DNA of 61,533 bases from Paenibacillus sp. MAEPY2 (GCF_000499205.1 NZ_AWUK01000040.1:1-61533); one strand, 5' to 3'. Shown: positions 43,192 to 51,932, counted from the stretch's first letter. Notes: generated by a model from the sequence alone, not told the origin. Program-made: numbers and translations.

Positions 43192-43941
43192 ATGTCACTC
43201 ATCGCTCTGAGTTTTACCATTATATTTGTAATGCTCACCATGCTCATCTCGGTCTGGCAGAAGCTTGATTTGGAGAAGGATATTGCCATAGGCACTGTTC
43301 GTTCCGCTGTACAGCTGTTGCTTGTCGGCTATGTACTTCAATTTATTTTTAACTCGGACCACCCTGCTCTGATTATTGCCATTGTCGGATTCATGATTAC
43401 AGTAGCTTCAATTAATGCCGGCAAACGCGGAAAAGGCCTTCGCTGGATTTCCTTATATATTGCGGCTGCAATTACGGTTACAGAGCTGCTCATGATGGGG
43501 TTATTGTTAGGTCTGGGTATTGTGGAGCCTACTCCCCAGTACATTATTCCATTGAGCGGCATGACCATCGGTAATGCCATGGTGGTGTCCGGGCTGTTTC
43601 TGAACCAGATGAAACGCGAGGTCGAGTCCTCCAAAGGAGAGATTGAATCCCTGCTTGCACTGGGTGCAACGCCAAGACGTGCTTTTCAGGACGTGTTGAA
43701 ACGTTCCGTGAAATCCAGCATGATACCCACGATTGATGGGATGAAAACGGTAGGACTCGTACAGCTTCCTGGCATGATGACAGGTATGATTATTGCGGGT
43801 GCCGATCCGGTTGAGGCCGTTCGTTACCAGATTCTGATCGTATTTGCTTTTACCAGCTCAGCCGCTATTACCAGCATCCTGCTCAGCCTGATGACATACC
43901 GACAGTGGTTCACATCGGATATGCGGTTGCGCTCGCTATGA
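43192..43941 (+). CDS. fetB: FetB/UPF0014 iron-export permease
   Basis: A 249-residue membrane protein with about seven helices. The UPF0014 signature is clear: GMTIGNAMVVSGLFLNQM, a charged loop ESKGEIESLLALGATPRRAF-like region, and VQLPGMMTGMIIAGADP. It forms the channel for FetA. AAGGAGAACTC lies before ATG 43192. The AraC-type regulator gene follows 33 bases later on the same strand. Confidence 0.9.
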   Translation: MSLIALSFTIIFVMLTMLISVWQKLDLEKDIAIGTVRSAVQLLLVGYVLQFIFNSDHPALIIAIVGFMITVASINAGKRGKGLRWISLYIAAAITVTELLMMGLLLGLGIVEPTPQYIIPLSGMTIGNAMVVSGLFLNQMKREVESSKGEIESLLALGATPRRAFQDVLKRSVKSSMIPTIDGMKTVGLVQLPGMMTGMIIAGADPVEAVRYQILIVFAFTSSAAITSILLSLMTYRQWFTSDMRLRSL

Positions 43942-43974
43942 TACATCCAATCTGTCAGGAAAGGAGGTCACACC

Positions 43975-45693
43975 ATGTTAATTCATTCGAGCAACAACCC
44001 TAACCCATGTACCGCCCACATGTTGACCCAACCGGATCAGCCAAACAGCGACAAAGAAGCCGTGACACGGACGGAAATGGATTCTTTTCTAAACGACTCG
44101 TTACTCGAACTGCATCAAGCAGAACGGATCACCGTAGATACGCATTGGCAATGGAGTCAGACCGAGCTCCCTCACCATACCTTTGTCTACATGCACAAAT
44201 TTACGGGTAAACTGGTGGCGAACGATATCGAAACCCTTGTTGCCCGCAAATCCGCCTTCCTGTGTACGCCGGGAAGTTCTCTGGAGCTCTTCTCTGATGC
44301 TGACCATGAAATTGAACTGTATATCATTCATTTTGATCTGTTTCGGGTTGCCGAGAAAACGGAAGAACGGCGAATATATGAGCGAGAGCTTGGTTCACCT
44401 GTAACAGGGTGGATTCAAGGCCCTTACTATGGGATACAGCGAATTGCCGCACAATTAACAACCGAAGCTTCACAAAACAGCTTGAAAGTGCAGCTGCTCC
44501 TGACCGATCTGCTTCATATGCTCTGGCCGCAGGAAGGTCAGTCGGATGCGGAAGGACAGGACGAGCCTGAACAGTGGCTCAGATCAACCTTACAGTATAT
44601 GCGCGAAAACTATATGAACGAAATCAAGCTGGAGAAGCTGGCCGAATTGGCCGGCATGCACCCGTCGTATTATTCACAGCTGTTCAAGAGCCGGATGCAG
44701 AAAAATCCTATCGAATATATCACTCATTTACGAATGAATCGGGCCAAGGAACTGCTCATGACTTCAGATCTGCGTATTCGTGATGTGGCCCGCCAGGTAG
44801 GCTATCGGGACGAATTCTATTTCAGCCGACGATTCAGGAACCATGCCGGTTATGCGCCAACTTCCTATGCCAAGCAGGTCCATCGAAATATCGTATCGCT
44901 CTCCTATCCATACACCGATCACCTGATGACGCTTGGCATCACACCATGTGCGGCTCAGATCCAGGGCCATCTGCCCCATGTTCCCAAATCGTTGACGCTG
45001 CCGTTCCATGCCTATGAACCCTGGGAACAGGGACGCCAGGCATTCCTTGATGTGAATCCCGATTTGATTCTAACCAAGGATAACGCAGCAGCTATAGCGA
45101 TGGAACATATCGGAGATGTGGCTCCAATCATCACCATTCCTTGGAATCAGACAGACATCTTCGGTCATTTGCAGAAAATCGCCTCTATCGTGGATCGTAC
45201 TCAAGCGGCGAAGGAGTGGCTTGATCAGTATGAGCGCAAGGCGGAGCGGGCTCGCAAAAAGATCAGGGAAACGGCAGGTCAGGTCACCGTCGCTGTCTGT
45301 ACTTTAACTGCAAAAGGACCACGCATGTACAGCAATCGCAACTTCGGCCATGTATTTTACCGCAGCCTGCAACTGGCCGCTCCCGATCGGATTCAGAGAG
45401 AGTTGGCAGGCAAACCTGTCGGTGTAGGTTTCAACTGGATGTCCTTCACGCCTGGGGAATGGGATGGCCTGGAAGCAGATGTGCTCCTGATTGCAGTTAC
45501 ATCCATGCATGAACGGAGCGCCCTGCTGCAGCAGATTACTACAGATCCGTTGTGGAAAAACTATTCCGCAGTAAAAAACGGACGCGTGCATGTCATAGAC
45601 TGGAATTCATGGGTGGTATACGCTCCCTATTCCATCAACATCCAGCTCGATGAAGCGCTCTCCATGTTGACGAACAAAGCCGCATTTCTGTAA
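43975..45693 (+). CDS. AraC-type regulator fused to a siderophore-binding domain (Btr-like)
   Basis: A 572-residue protein. An N-terminal cupin-like part (about 1-170) comes first. An AraC double helix-turn-helix follows at about 205-300 (LEKLAELAGMHPSYYSQLFK; RIRDVARQVGYRDEFYFSRRF). A C-terminal periplasmic-binding-protein domain of the FecB/FeuA type (about 310-572) includes NPDLILTKDNAA and WKNYSAVKNGRVHVID. This matches B. subtilis Btr, a cytoplasmic activator that senses Fe-siderophore and switches on its uptake genes. AAGGAGG lies before ATG 43975. The permease and lipoprotein genes downstream are the likely targets. Confidence 0.9.
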   Translation: MLIHSSNNPNPCTAHMLTQPDQPNSDKEAVTRTEMDSFLNDSLLELHQAERITVDTHWQWSQTELPHHTFVYMHKFTGKLVANDIETLVARKSAFLCTPGSSLELFSDADHEIELYIIHFDLFRVAEKTEERRIYERELGSPVTGWIQGPYYGIQRIAAQLTTEASQNSLKVQLLLTDLLHMLWPQEGQSDAEGQDEPEQWLRSTLQYMRENYMNEIKLEKLAELAGMHPSYYSQLFKSRMQKNPIEYITHLRMNRAKELLMTSDLRIRDVARQVGYRDEFYFSRRFRNHAGYAPTSYAKQVHRNIVSLSYPYTDHLMTLGITPCAAQIQGHLPHVPKSLTLPFHAYEPWEQGRQAFLDVNPDLILTKDNAAAIAMEHIGDVAPIITIPWNQTDIFGHLQKIASIVDRTQAAKEWLDQYERKAERARKKIRETAGQVTVAVCTLTAKGPRMYSNRNFGHVFYRSLQLAAPDRIQRELAGKPVGVGFNWMSFTPGEWDGLEADVLLIAVTSMHERSALLQQITTDPLWKNYSAVKNGRVHVIDWNSWVVYAPYSINIQLDEALSMLTNKAAFL

Positions 45694-45715
45694 TCTAAAA
45701 AATGTCCATCTCTAT

Positions 45716-45754
45716 AATCTTAATTTAAGCCATGTACGGGCCTGAATTAAGATT
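45716..45754 (+). terminator. Terminator after the AraC-type regulator
   Basis: AATCTTAATT (45716-45725) and AATTAAGATT (45745-45754) form a 10-bp stem with an inner GCC/GGC pair. TTTATAAT follows. Confidence 0.7.
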
Positions 45755-45772
45755 TTATAATGTTCACTAATT

Positions 45773-45791
45773 GATAATGATAATCAATAAC
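45773..45791 (+). promoter_or_regulatory. Fur box upstream of the siderophore transporter
   Basis: GATAATGATAATCAATAAC matches the 19-base Fur consensus GATAATGATAATCATTATC at 17 positions. It lies 30 bases before the first permease gene, so iron repression is expected. Confidence 0.75.
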
Positions 45792-45820
45792 AACAGCAAG
45801 GTGTTGTTGGTAACAAAGGA

Positions 45821-46867
45821 GTGACCCGCATTCAACATCCGGGACTGTCACAACGTCCGTCCAAATCACAAAAATCCGCAGTGACGGTGGGCTTGATGTT
45901 TTTGGCGGCTATTGCCGCGCTGCTGCTTAGTATGTTTGTCGCCATTTCTCTGGGGGCCAAGGGGTTAACACTGGAGACCGTATGGACTGCCATATTCCAG
46001 TACAACCCGGCTTTGACACCGCATCAGATTATTCACGAGCTGCGGCTGCCACGTGTTATTGCTGCTGCTGTCATTGGCGCCGCCTTTGCTGTGGCCGGAG
46101 CGCTCATGCAGGGGATTACACGCAATCCGCTGGCAGACACCGGCATATTGGGAATCAATGCAGGAGCTACCTTTGTCGTGGCTCTCAGCTTCGCTTTCTG
46201 GCCGGGATTACCTTATGGCTGGATCATGTTCCTGTCATTTGCAGGGGCTGTTCTGGGCACTCTGCTCATTTTCCTATTGGGCATGGCCGCTCCCGGAGGA
46301 CTGACGTCGATAAGGCTTACCGTTGCGGGTGCCGTTATTGCAGCGATGTTAAGTTCGCTCAGCACTGGTGTAGCCATATATTTTGACCTGAGTCAGGATT
46401 TGGCCTTCTGGTATGCCGGTGGTTTCGGCGGTATTGAATGGCGGCATCTGAAGCTGATTCTGCCTGTGCTGCTGGTTGCCCTCGTGCTCACCATGCCCAT
46501 GGCCCGTCGTGTCTCCCTTATGTCGCTCGGAGAAGAAGTTGCGATTAATCTCGGGATCAACCTCCGCTGGACCAGGCTGTTTGCCCTGACGGCGGTTGTA
46601 GTGCTGGCTGGCGTATCCGTATCTGCTGTAGGCTCAATCGGCTTCGTTGGATTAGTTATTCCACACATCTCTCGCAAATTGGTTGGCGTGGATTATCGAC
46701 TTATCATTCCGATGTCCTCCCTGCTCGGAGCCGTCTTGCTAGTGCTTGCCGATCTGGGATCACGCATTGTGAATCCGCCTCAGGAACTGGCAGTAGGCAT
46801 TATGGTCGCCTTTGTCGGTGTACCCTTCTTCCTCTATCTGGCCCGTAAAGAAAGGAGGGCCTTGTAG
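45821..46867 (+). CDS. FecCD-family siderophore ABC permease (first subunit)
   Basis: A 348-residue permease of the FeuB/YfiZ type with about nine or ten helices. VIGAAFAVAGALMQGITRNPLADTG is the FecCD signature, and GFVGLVIPHISRKLVG is the ATPase-docking loop near the end. The start is uncertain. GTG at 45821 sits directly against AAAGGA, too close for normal initiation. An in-frame ATT at 45830 has ideal spacing. The gene is behind a Fur box, and the second permease gene follows two bases after its stop. No ATPase gene is linked, so it must borrow one from elsewhere, as FeuABC-type systems do. Confidence 0.88.
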   Translation: MTRIQHPGLSQRPSKSQKSAVTVGLMFLAAIAALLLSMFVAISLGAKGLTLETVWTAIFQYNPALTPHQIIHELRLPRVIAAAVIGAAFAVAGALMQGITRNPLADTGILGINAGATFVVALSFAFWPGLPYGWIMFLSFAGAVLGTLLIFLLGMAAPGGLTSIRLTVAGAVIAAMLSSLSTGVAIYFDLSQDLAFWYAGGFGGIEWRHLKLILPVLLVALVLTMPMARRVSLMSLGEEVAINLGINLRWTRLFALTAVVVLAGVSVSAVGSIGFVGLVIPHISRKLVGVDYRLIIPMSSLLGAVLLVLADLGSRIVNPPQELAVGIMVAFVGVPFFLYLARKERRAL

Positions 46868-46869
46868 CG

Positions 46870-47886
46870 ATGAACTCCAATACACCCTCACGAGGCAAAC
46901 GTTCCATAGCGGTCAGTGTTACGCTGCTCTGCATCGCCTGTGCCGTCATCGTGATCAGCCTCAACACGGGAACGATTCGCCTGTCACCAATGGCCGTGCT
47001 TCACACCCTGCTAGGCAATGGTACGCCGGATGATCAGATTGTATTGTTTGACTATCGACTGCCACGCATTCTGGTTACTGTACTGGCTGGAGCAGGCCTC
47101 GGCGTCGCTGGTGCTGCGCTGCAAGGTATTACACGCAATCCACTTGCCGATCCAGGCATCCTTGGATTGCATGCAGGAGCGGCCTTTGGATTGATGGTAT
47201 TTGTAAGCTTCGCCCATTCCATGAACGGCTCGGTTGCCTTGCTGATTCCGTTGTTTGCTTTTGCAGGCAGTGTCGCCGCGGCGCTAATTATCATGCTGCT
47301 ATCCTATGATCGTCATAACGGAGTATCCCCCATTAAGCTGATTCTGGTGGGCATTGCCGTAGCGGCCGGATTCCATGCCTTGACGCTGTATTTGTCCCTC
47401 CGTTTGGATGAAGATACCTATTCCTTCGCCGCTCGCTGGCTGGCTGGCAGCGTCTGGGGCAGAGACTGGGTTCATGTCCAGGCTCTGCTTCCATGGATTG
47501 TACTCTGCATCTCGTACATATGGAGTCGCTCCAAAACGCTGGATGCCTTTAATCTGGGAGATGCTGCCGCGACCAGTATTGGTACACCCGTCCGATCCCA
47601 ACGTGTTATTTTGCTATTGTGCACAGTGGCATTGTCTGCCGTCAGTGTGTCCATGGCCGGCGGGATTGGATTCATTGGTCTGGCGGCGCCTCATCTGGCC
47701 CGCAGACTGGTTGGCCCGATGCATCGCCATCTGATCCCAGCCGCCGGACTCATCGGTATGGTTATTCTGGTCGCTGCCGATACGGTTGGGCGAACGATCT
47801 TTCAGCCCAATTCCATTCCGGCAGGCGTCGTGGTCGCGGCGATAGGCGCACCTTACTTTTTATACCTACTGGTACGAACCAAGTAA
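46870..47886 (+). CDS. FecCD-family siderophore ABC permease (second subunit)
   Basis: A 338-residue membrane protein homologous in layout to the preceding one. It has AGLGVAGAALQGITRNPLADPG and GFIGLAAPHLARRLVG. It forms the heterodimeric channel with the first permease. AGGAGG lies seven bases before ATG 46870, overlapping the end of the previous gene. The lipoprotein gene follows about 90 bases later. Confidence 0.9.
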   Translation: MNSNTPSRGKRSIAVSVTLLCIACAVIVISLNTGTIRLSPMAVLHTLLGNGTPDDQIVLFDYRLPRILVTVLAGAGLGVAGAALQGITRNPLADPGILGLHAGAAFGLMVFVSFAHSMNGSVALLIPLFAFAGSVAAALIIMLLSYDRHNGVSPIKLILVGIAVAAGFHALTLYLSLRLDEDTYSFAARWLAGSVWGRDWVHVQALLPWIVLCISYIWSRSKTLDAFNLGDAAATSIGTPVRSQRVILLLCTVALSAVSVSMAGGIGFIGLAAPHLARRLVGPMHRHLIPAAGLIGMVILVAADTVGRTIFQPNSIPAGVVVAAIGAPYFLYLLVRTK

Positions 47887-47975
47887 TAGCTTTACCGCAA
47901 CAATCCAATGATTCCACCGTTATACCCAACATAAAAACGACATCCATGAGATGTTCAAGGAGATTGAGATTACCC

Positions 47976-48923
47976 ATGTTAAAGAAAAACCTTATGCTCT
48001 TCATGAGCATCTGTCTGGTGCTTGTACTCGTAGCCTGCGGGAACGCCAATAATTCATCCTCTGCTTCGGAAGGTTCCACTACGGACACTTCGAACGCTTC
48101 ACAGGACACCAATTCCGCTTCCGGAGACCAACGCATCGCATCCATGTCGATCCATCTGACCAATGACCTGCTGTCTCTCGGGATTACTCCGGTTGGTTCG
48201 GTAATCGGCGGGGAAGCCAAAGCCTTCCTGTCCCACGTTGCTGACCGTCTTCAAAATACTACACCGCTCGGTCCCGTTAAGGACCCGGACATGGAAGCTT
48301 TACTTGCCCTGAAACCGGATGTCATCTACCTGGACGAAGAATTTTCCGGTGATGATATCGCCAAATTCGAGAAAATTGCTCCTGTACACGTCTTCAATCT
48401 GGATGATGGCACGTGGCGCGACCACTTAAAAGACATTGGCAAACTCGTGAACCGTGAGAAGGAAGCCGAGCAATATATTCAGGATTATGCGACAGAAACG
48501 GATGAAGTGAAATCTCTAATCCATGACACCATTGGGGATGGCACCGTAATGGCTATCCGTGTTACTGCCAAAGAATTGCGTGTGTTCAGTACACGCCGTC
48601 CGATGGGACCGATTTTGTATGAGGATTTGGGCTTGACCCCAGCTAAAGGCATTGAGGAATTCGATTCGTCCAAACCCTATCAAGTTGTTTCACGTGAAAT
48701 ACTGCCGGACTTTGATGCAGATGCGATCTTCGTTGTGGTGAACTCGGATGATGAAGCTCAGAGCATGTTCAAAGAACTGCAAAACAATCCAATCTGGCAG
48801 GGACTTAAGGCTGTCAAAGCAGGCCATGTTTACCCGATCGGTGCTCAGCCTTGGCTGGATTATTCTTCAATCGGCAACAAAATGGCCATGGATGAAGCCA
48901 AAGAAATGTTCTCCAAGAAATAA
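47976..48923 (+). CDS. Iron-siderophore-binding lipoprotein
   Basis: A 315-residue family-8 solute-binding protein. The signal peptide (MLKKNLMLFMSICLVLVLV) ends in the lipobox VLVACG with the lipidated Cys at about residue 21. A Ser-rich linker follows, then the binding domain (RIASMSIHLTNDLLSLGITPVGSV, LALKPDVIYLD). ATG at 47976 lies 13 bases after AAGGAG. The frame runs further upstream into the permease gene, but only this start gives a lipoprotein signal. It captures a ferric siderophore for the two permeases. The AraC fusion regulator upstream carries a second, cytoplasmic domain of the same family. Confidence 0.9.
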   Translation: MLKKNLMLFMSICLVLVLVACGNANNSSSASEGSTTDTSNASQDTNSASGDQRIASMSIHLTNDLLSLGITPVGSVIGGEAKAFLSHVADRLQNTTPLGPVKDPDMEALLALKPDVIYLDEEFSGDDIAKFEKIAPVHVFNLDDGTWRDHLKDIGKLVNREKEAEQYIQDYATETDEVKSLIHDTIGDGTVMAIRVTAKELRVFSTRRPMGPILYEDLGLTPAKGIEEFDSSKPYQVVSREILPDFDADAIFVVVNSDDEAQSMFKELQNNPIWQGLKAVKAGHVYPIGAQPWLDYSSIGNKMAMDEAKEMFSKK

Positions 48924-48958
48924 AATAATCCTTACTCACAACCCATAATAAAACATCA

Positions 48959-49032
48959 AAAAACCTCTCTTTGTAGATTGGAACAGAGTCAACTACATGC
49001 TCTCTCCATCCGCTCAAAGCAGAGGTTTTTTT
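48959..49032. terminator. Bidirectional terminator between siderophore locus and ADP-ribose operon
   Basis: AAAACCTCT (48961-48969) pairs with AGAGGTTTT (49022-49030). CTTTG/CAAAG extends the stem, and a TGTAG/CTACA pair is inside. T or A runs flank both ends. Confidence 0.75.
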
Positions 49033-49081
49033 GTATCCAAAATTGTATCTCTGAAGGTAAAAGTCCGTCGGCATGGTCTAA

Positions 49082-49504
49082 TCACAGGGTACAAACGACG
49101 ATCTCAACATCCGTTTCGGCAAAAGCATCCTGGATAATGCCTCTCACCTTATCCCACTTCAACCTGTCCAGCCCGCAGCCAATTTGCGGCATTGCCAGTT
49201 TGTTGATCCCTTCTCTGGCACAAACGTCACGCATGGATTCCACCGCACGAGTAAAGGATTGATAGGTTGGTTTGTTCGAGAACTTGGCTTTGGTGACCAA
49301 ATTCAGGGTCCGCCCTACTCGATAGCACTGTCCAATCTCTAGTGGCTCCTGCTGCGCCTGCTCCTGAAGAACCTCCAATCCAAATCGCTGCCGGAACTGC
49401 ACAGCAATTCCTGCCCCCATGCGGGCATCCGCGGAAATGCAGTGTGCAAGCGTGTAATGATCATCCATGGCAAACAAATCCAGCTGTATCTCGCGAAACT
49501 TCAT
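49082..49504 (-). CDS. TARG1/DarG-like macrodomain ADP-ribosyl hydrolase
   Basis: A 140-residue single macrodomain. It closely resembles human TARG1: HCISADARMGAGIAVQFRQ, the lysine-bearing LVTKAKFSNKPTY, and IGCGLDRLKWDKV, which carries the catalytic-region Asp. Ends in VEIVVCTL like TARG1. This clade removes ADP-ribose from glutamate and, in DarG, from thymidine in DNA. ATG at 49504 follows GAGAGGACAGGT; the frame upstream to 49636 overlaps the next gene and is not protein-like. It is the last gene of a four-gene ADP-ribose operon. Confidence 0.9.
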   Translation of the reverse strand: MKFREIQLDLFAMDDHYTLAHCISADARMGAGIAVQFRQRFGLEVLQEQAQQEPLEIGQCYRVGRTLNLVTKAKFSNKPTYQSFTRAVESMRDVCAREGINKLAMPQIGCGLDRLKWDKVRGIIQDAFAETDVEIVVCTL

Positions 49505-49550
49505 ACCTGTCCTCTCCCACACACCTTTTGACTTTGTAAACTTCTCCAAA

Positions 49551-50489
49551 TCACTCTCCAGCCAAACGATCCTCAAATGCTTTGAACGTTTTCTGTCCGG
49601 CTGTCCGGTCCAATACGGCAAATACGATGCGCTCAAAGGAATGCTTGAAGCCCTCTCTTACCAATACATCATGGAAATATTCCGCTACCTTTGCCGGATC
49701 ATTCCTGAATACACCGCAGCCATATGCGCCTAATACAATAGTTTGATGCCCATGCAGCGCGGCCACGTCCAGAATATAGCGAATGCGCCCTTTCATGACG
49801 GACTCAATTAGCTGATCATCAGCATCTCCCCGCTCTCTCACCACTCCTGCATTTACAGCAGGCGCTGTGATGAATGCCGTCAGATTATATTTGTCGAGCA
49901 GCCGATCCTCATCATCACGGATCACCGGAACAGCAGGCGAATAGATCATGTAATCGGAGTACAAACAAGACCGCTGCTTGCGATTGTAATCATACATTTC
50001 GTTCATTTGGGCGATACACGGGTACAGTCCTGTAGCCCGAGCCAAGCTTTCCTCCTGTGCCTGGCTGCCTCCCAGGAAGCCGCCACCGGGGTTTTTCGCC
50101 GATGCAAAGTTCAGGCAAACAACATCTTTCCTTCCTTCATCCACAGAAAGGCGTGAAGCGGCCGCGAGTGTGGTCTCGCCCGTAACCTCGATGCGAAAGG
50201 CTGAAGCTTCCGCCGGAGCTTGCATTCGAATCATTTCTTCACTTCGCTTTTCTCGAAGAGCGATAAGCTCCGTAGGACGGTATAATACCGAATCCCGGAT
50301 CGCTCGCTGTAAGTCCGCACCGATCTGAACCCGGCGATCATATCCGTTCACATATTCTCCTGCTTCCAAAATAACCAGTGTCTGATGGGCAATACGAGAA
50401 CGTTTGGAGCGTGCATTCGTGCTGTTGACGCCTGTTGTTATATTGCGGTTGTTATTCTGAATATCGTTCTTATGTTGTTGGTCGTTCAT
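49551..50489 (-). CDS. Bacterial-type poly(ADP-ribose) glycohydrolase (TIGR02452 family)
   Basis: A 312-residue protein. The PARG-type signature NPGGGFLGGSQAQEESLAR at about residue 135 holds the GGG loop and the catalytic Gln-Glu-Glu. VLGAYGCGVFRNDP near residue 250 is the macrodomain phosphate loop. An N-terminal extension rich in Asn (about 30 residues) precedes it. Members cleave ribose-ribose bonds in poly(ADP-ribose) or release terminal ADP-ribose. The start is taken at ATG 50489, about ten bases after AGGA; ATG 50495 and GTG 50498 are possible. Overlaps the NADAR gene by about 20 bases, so the genes are coupled. Confidence 0.9.
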   Translation of the reverse strand: MNDQQHKNDIQNNNRNITTGVNSTNARSKRSRIAHQTLVILEAGEYVNGYDRRVQIGADLQRAIRDSVLYRPTELIALREKRSEEMIRMQAPAEASAFRIEVTGETTLAAASRLSVDEGRKDVVCLNFASAKNPGGGFLGGSQAQEESLARATGLYPCIAQMNEMYDYNRKQRSCLYSDYMIYSPAVPVIRDDEDRLLDKYNLTAFITAPAVNAGVVRERGDADDQLIESVMKGRIRYILDVAALHGHQTIVLGAYGCGVFRNDPAKVAEYFHDVLVREGFKHSFERIVFAVLDRTAGQKTFKAFEDRLAGE

Positions 50490-50967
50490 CTTCATCACTT
50501 CCTATATTTTCTCTTAGACGGGTGAGAATCTCACCCAGCCAGTTGGTCCCCCGCCACGTTCTTCTATTGCGAATGCGCGGGTCTTCCTCCGCCAGCCCAA
50601 CACCCCAGATGCGGTCATCCGGGCTTGCCTCTACAAGAGTCGTTCCTCGGGTGGCGAGCAGCGTGGTCAGTAGTTGTTTGTTTTGGGTGAATTTGGCTTC
50701 GTTGCCCTCATAGACAATACGTCTGCACTCCTCTTCCCATACAGTCTGGTCGAATCCTGCGACCTGCCTGCCCAGCTTTTTTTGTACAGATGCGGAGCTT
50801 GCTTTCAGGATCTTGTCTGCAATAATCTGATCGCCGAACAGCAGCGCTTTCTGGTGCATCATATATTGTTCTGCACTGGTGTAGTGAACGCCATTGACGG
50901 TAAAATCCACCGGGTGCCACTGTGAGAACGGAGACGCTGTACGCCAAAAAAATGTAAACTTCTCCAT
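50470..50967 (-). CDS. NADAR-family protein (YbiA-like)
   Basis: A 165-residue protein of the NADAR/YbiA family. It contains FTFFWRTASPFSQWHPVDF, the SAEQYMMHQKALLFGD helix with its conserved Glu, and WGVGLAEEDPRIRNRRTWRG-like substrate loop with GTNWLGEIL. YbiA-type enzymes hydrolyse riboflavin-pathway intermediates. Other NADAR proteins are reported to remove ADP-ribose from guanine. Context (PARG, macrodomain, Nudix regulator) favours the ADP-ribose role here. ATG at 50967 follows GGAGGGAA. It overlaps the PARG gene and starts 18 bases after the regulator gene. Confidence 0.88.
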   Translation of the reverse strand: MEKFTFFWRTASPFSQWHPVDFTVNGVHYTSAEQYMMHQKALLFGDQIIADKILKASSASVQKKLGRQVAGFDQTVWEEECRRIVYEGNEAKFTQNKQLLTTLLATRGTTLVEASPDDRIWGVGLAEEDPRIRNRRTWRGTNWLGEILTRLRENIGSDEDERPTT

Positions 50968-50985
50968 CGATATTCCCTCCTAACT

Positions 50986-51915
50986 TTATGGTGTCAATCT
51001 TTCCGGATTCAGTCTGTACAAACGTGATGGACGATGTCCTGCATTCCCCGTATACTCACCCGTTTCGATAACCCAATCGGCGATTTTGCGCCGGAAAGCG
51101 GCAGCCAGCAGTTTTTTGCCACTGATGATTTCGTATACTTTCTGGAGAGCAGTTAATGTGAATGTCTCTGGCATCAGATTAAAAGCAATAACCGTATATT
51201 CCACCTTGGCCCGCAGACGTTCCAGCGCGTAATGTATGATCTTCGCGTGATCAAAGGCAATTCCTTGAACCTCATTCATCGAAATATTGCTGTGGCGCAC
51301 TCTGCCTTCCACTGTTTCCTTCGTCTCAATGACTGCCGACAATTCCTCTGTTCCATTGGTCAAAATCAACTGCACCCTGCGCTCCGTCACGCGTCCACGC
51401 TCATGGATATGACGTTTCTCCTCCAGCAGCCGCTGCTCCATCCGAAACCAGTCCGCTTCGCTGGCGTCGTCGCCAGCCTGAAGCTGCAGCTCGCTGCTGT
51501 CGACCAGCGCCATGTAAGAACAGCTGATTACACGCGTACGCGGATCACGATGCACATCCCCCCAGGTATAGAGCTGCTCCAGATAAATATCATCCAGTCC
51601 GGTTTCGGTAAAAAGTTCCCGTCTGGCGGCATCTTCCAGCGATTCCTGCATAGAGACAAATCCACCCGGAAGCGCCCACTGCCCCATATAGGGATGACCT
51701 CCCCGACGAATCAGCAGCAGCTGGAGCTCTGGCTCCGCGAGTTTGCGATAATTCTCCTGCGTTTCACTTCGTATTGTAAATACCAACATGTCCACGGTAA
51801 CGGAAGGACGTTCGTATTCGCCTGCGTCATAGGTTTCAAGAAACTGTTGTTCGCTTATGTTCACGAGATTCTGATGATCTGATGAATTTTGATCCGAATT
51901 ACCCGCATGTGTCAT
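50986..51915 (-). CDS. NrtR-like Nudix-domain transcriptional regulator
   Basis: A 309-residue protein. A Nudix domain at about residues 35-170 has the box starting GGFVSMQESLEDAARREL and ending FTETGL; one of the conserved Glu pair is Thr, as in non-catalytic sensors. A winged helix-turn-helix follows at about 215-300 (FTLTALQKVYEIISGKKL, then FRRKIADWVIETG). In NrtR proteins the Nudix part binds ADP-ribose or a related ligand and releases DNA. It heads the operon of NADAR, PARG and macrodomain genes. ATG 51915 (MTHAGN) is taken because GGGG lies nine bases upstream; ATG 51930 has none. Tandem repeats sit in its promoter. Confidence 0.88.
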   Translation of the reverse strand: MTHAGNSDQNSSDHQNLVNISEQQFLETYDAGEYERPSVTVDMLVFTIRSETQENYRKLAEPELQLLLIRRGGHPYMGQWALPGGFVSMQESLEDAARRELFTETGLDDIYLEQLYTWGDVHRDPRTRVISCSYMALVDSSELQLQAGDDASEADWFRMEQRLLEEKRHIHERGRVTERRVQLILTNGTEELSAVIETKETVEGRVRHSNISMNEVQGIAFDHAKIIHYALERLRAKVEYTVIAFNLMPETFTLTALQKVYEIISGKKLLAAAFRRKIADWVIETGEYTGNAGHRPSRLYRLNPERLTP

Positions 51916-51932
51916 TTCGAAAGACCCCATTC

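Noticed and set aside
47619..47975. Long N-terminal extension of the siderophore-binding protein
   Set aside because: It overlaps the permease gene in another frame. The lipoprotein signal begins only at ATG 47976.
49082..51915. A DarTG toxin-antitoxin system
   Set aside because: No DarT-like ADP-ribosyltransferase is present in or beside the operon; only hydrolases and a regulator are seen.
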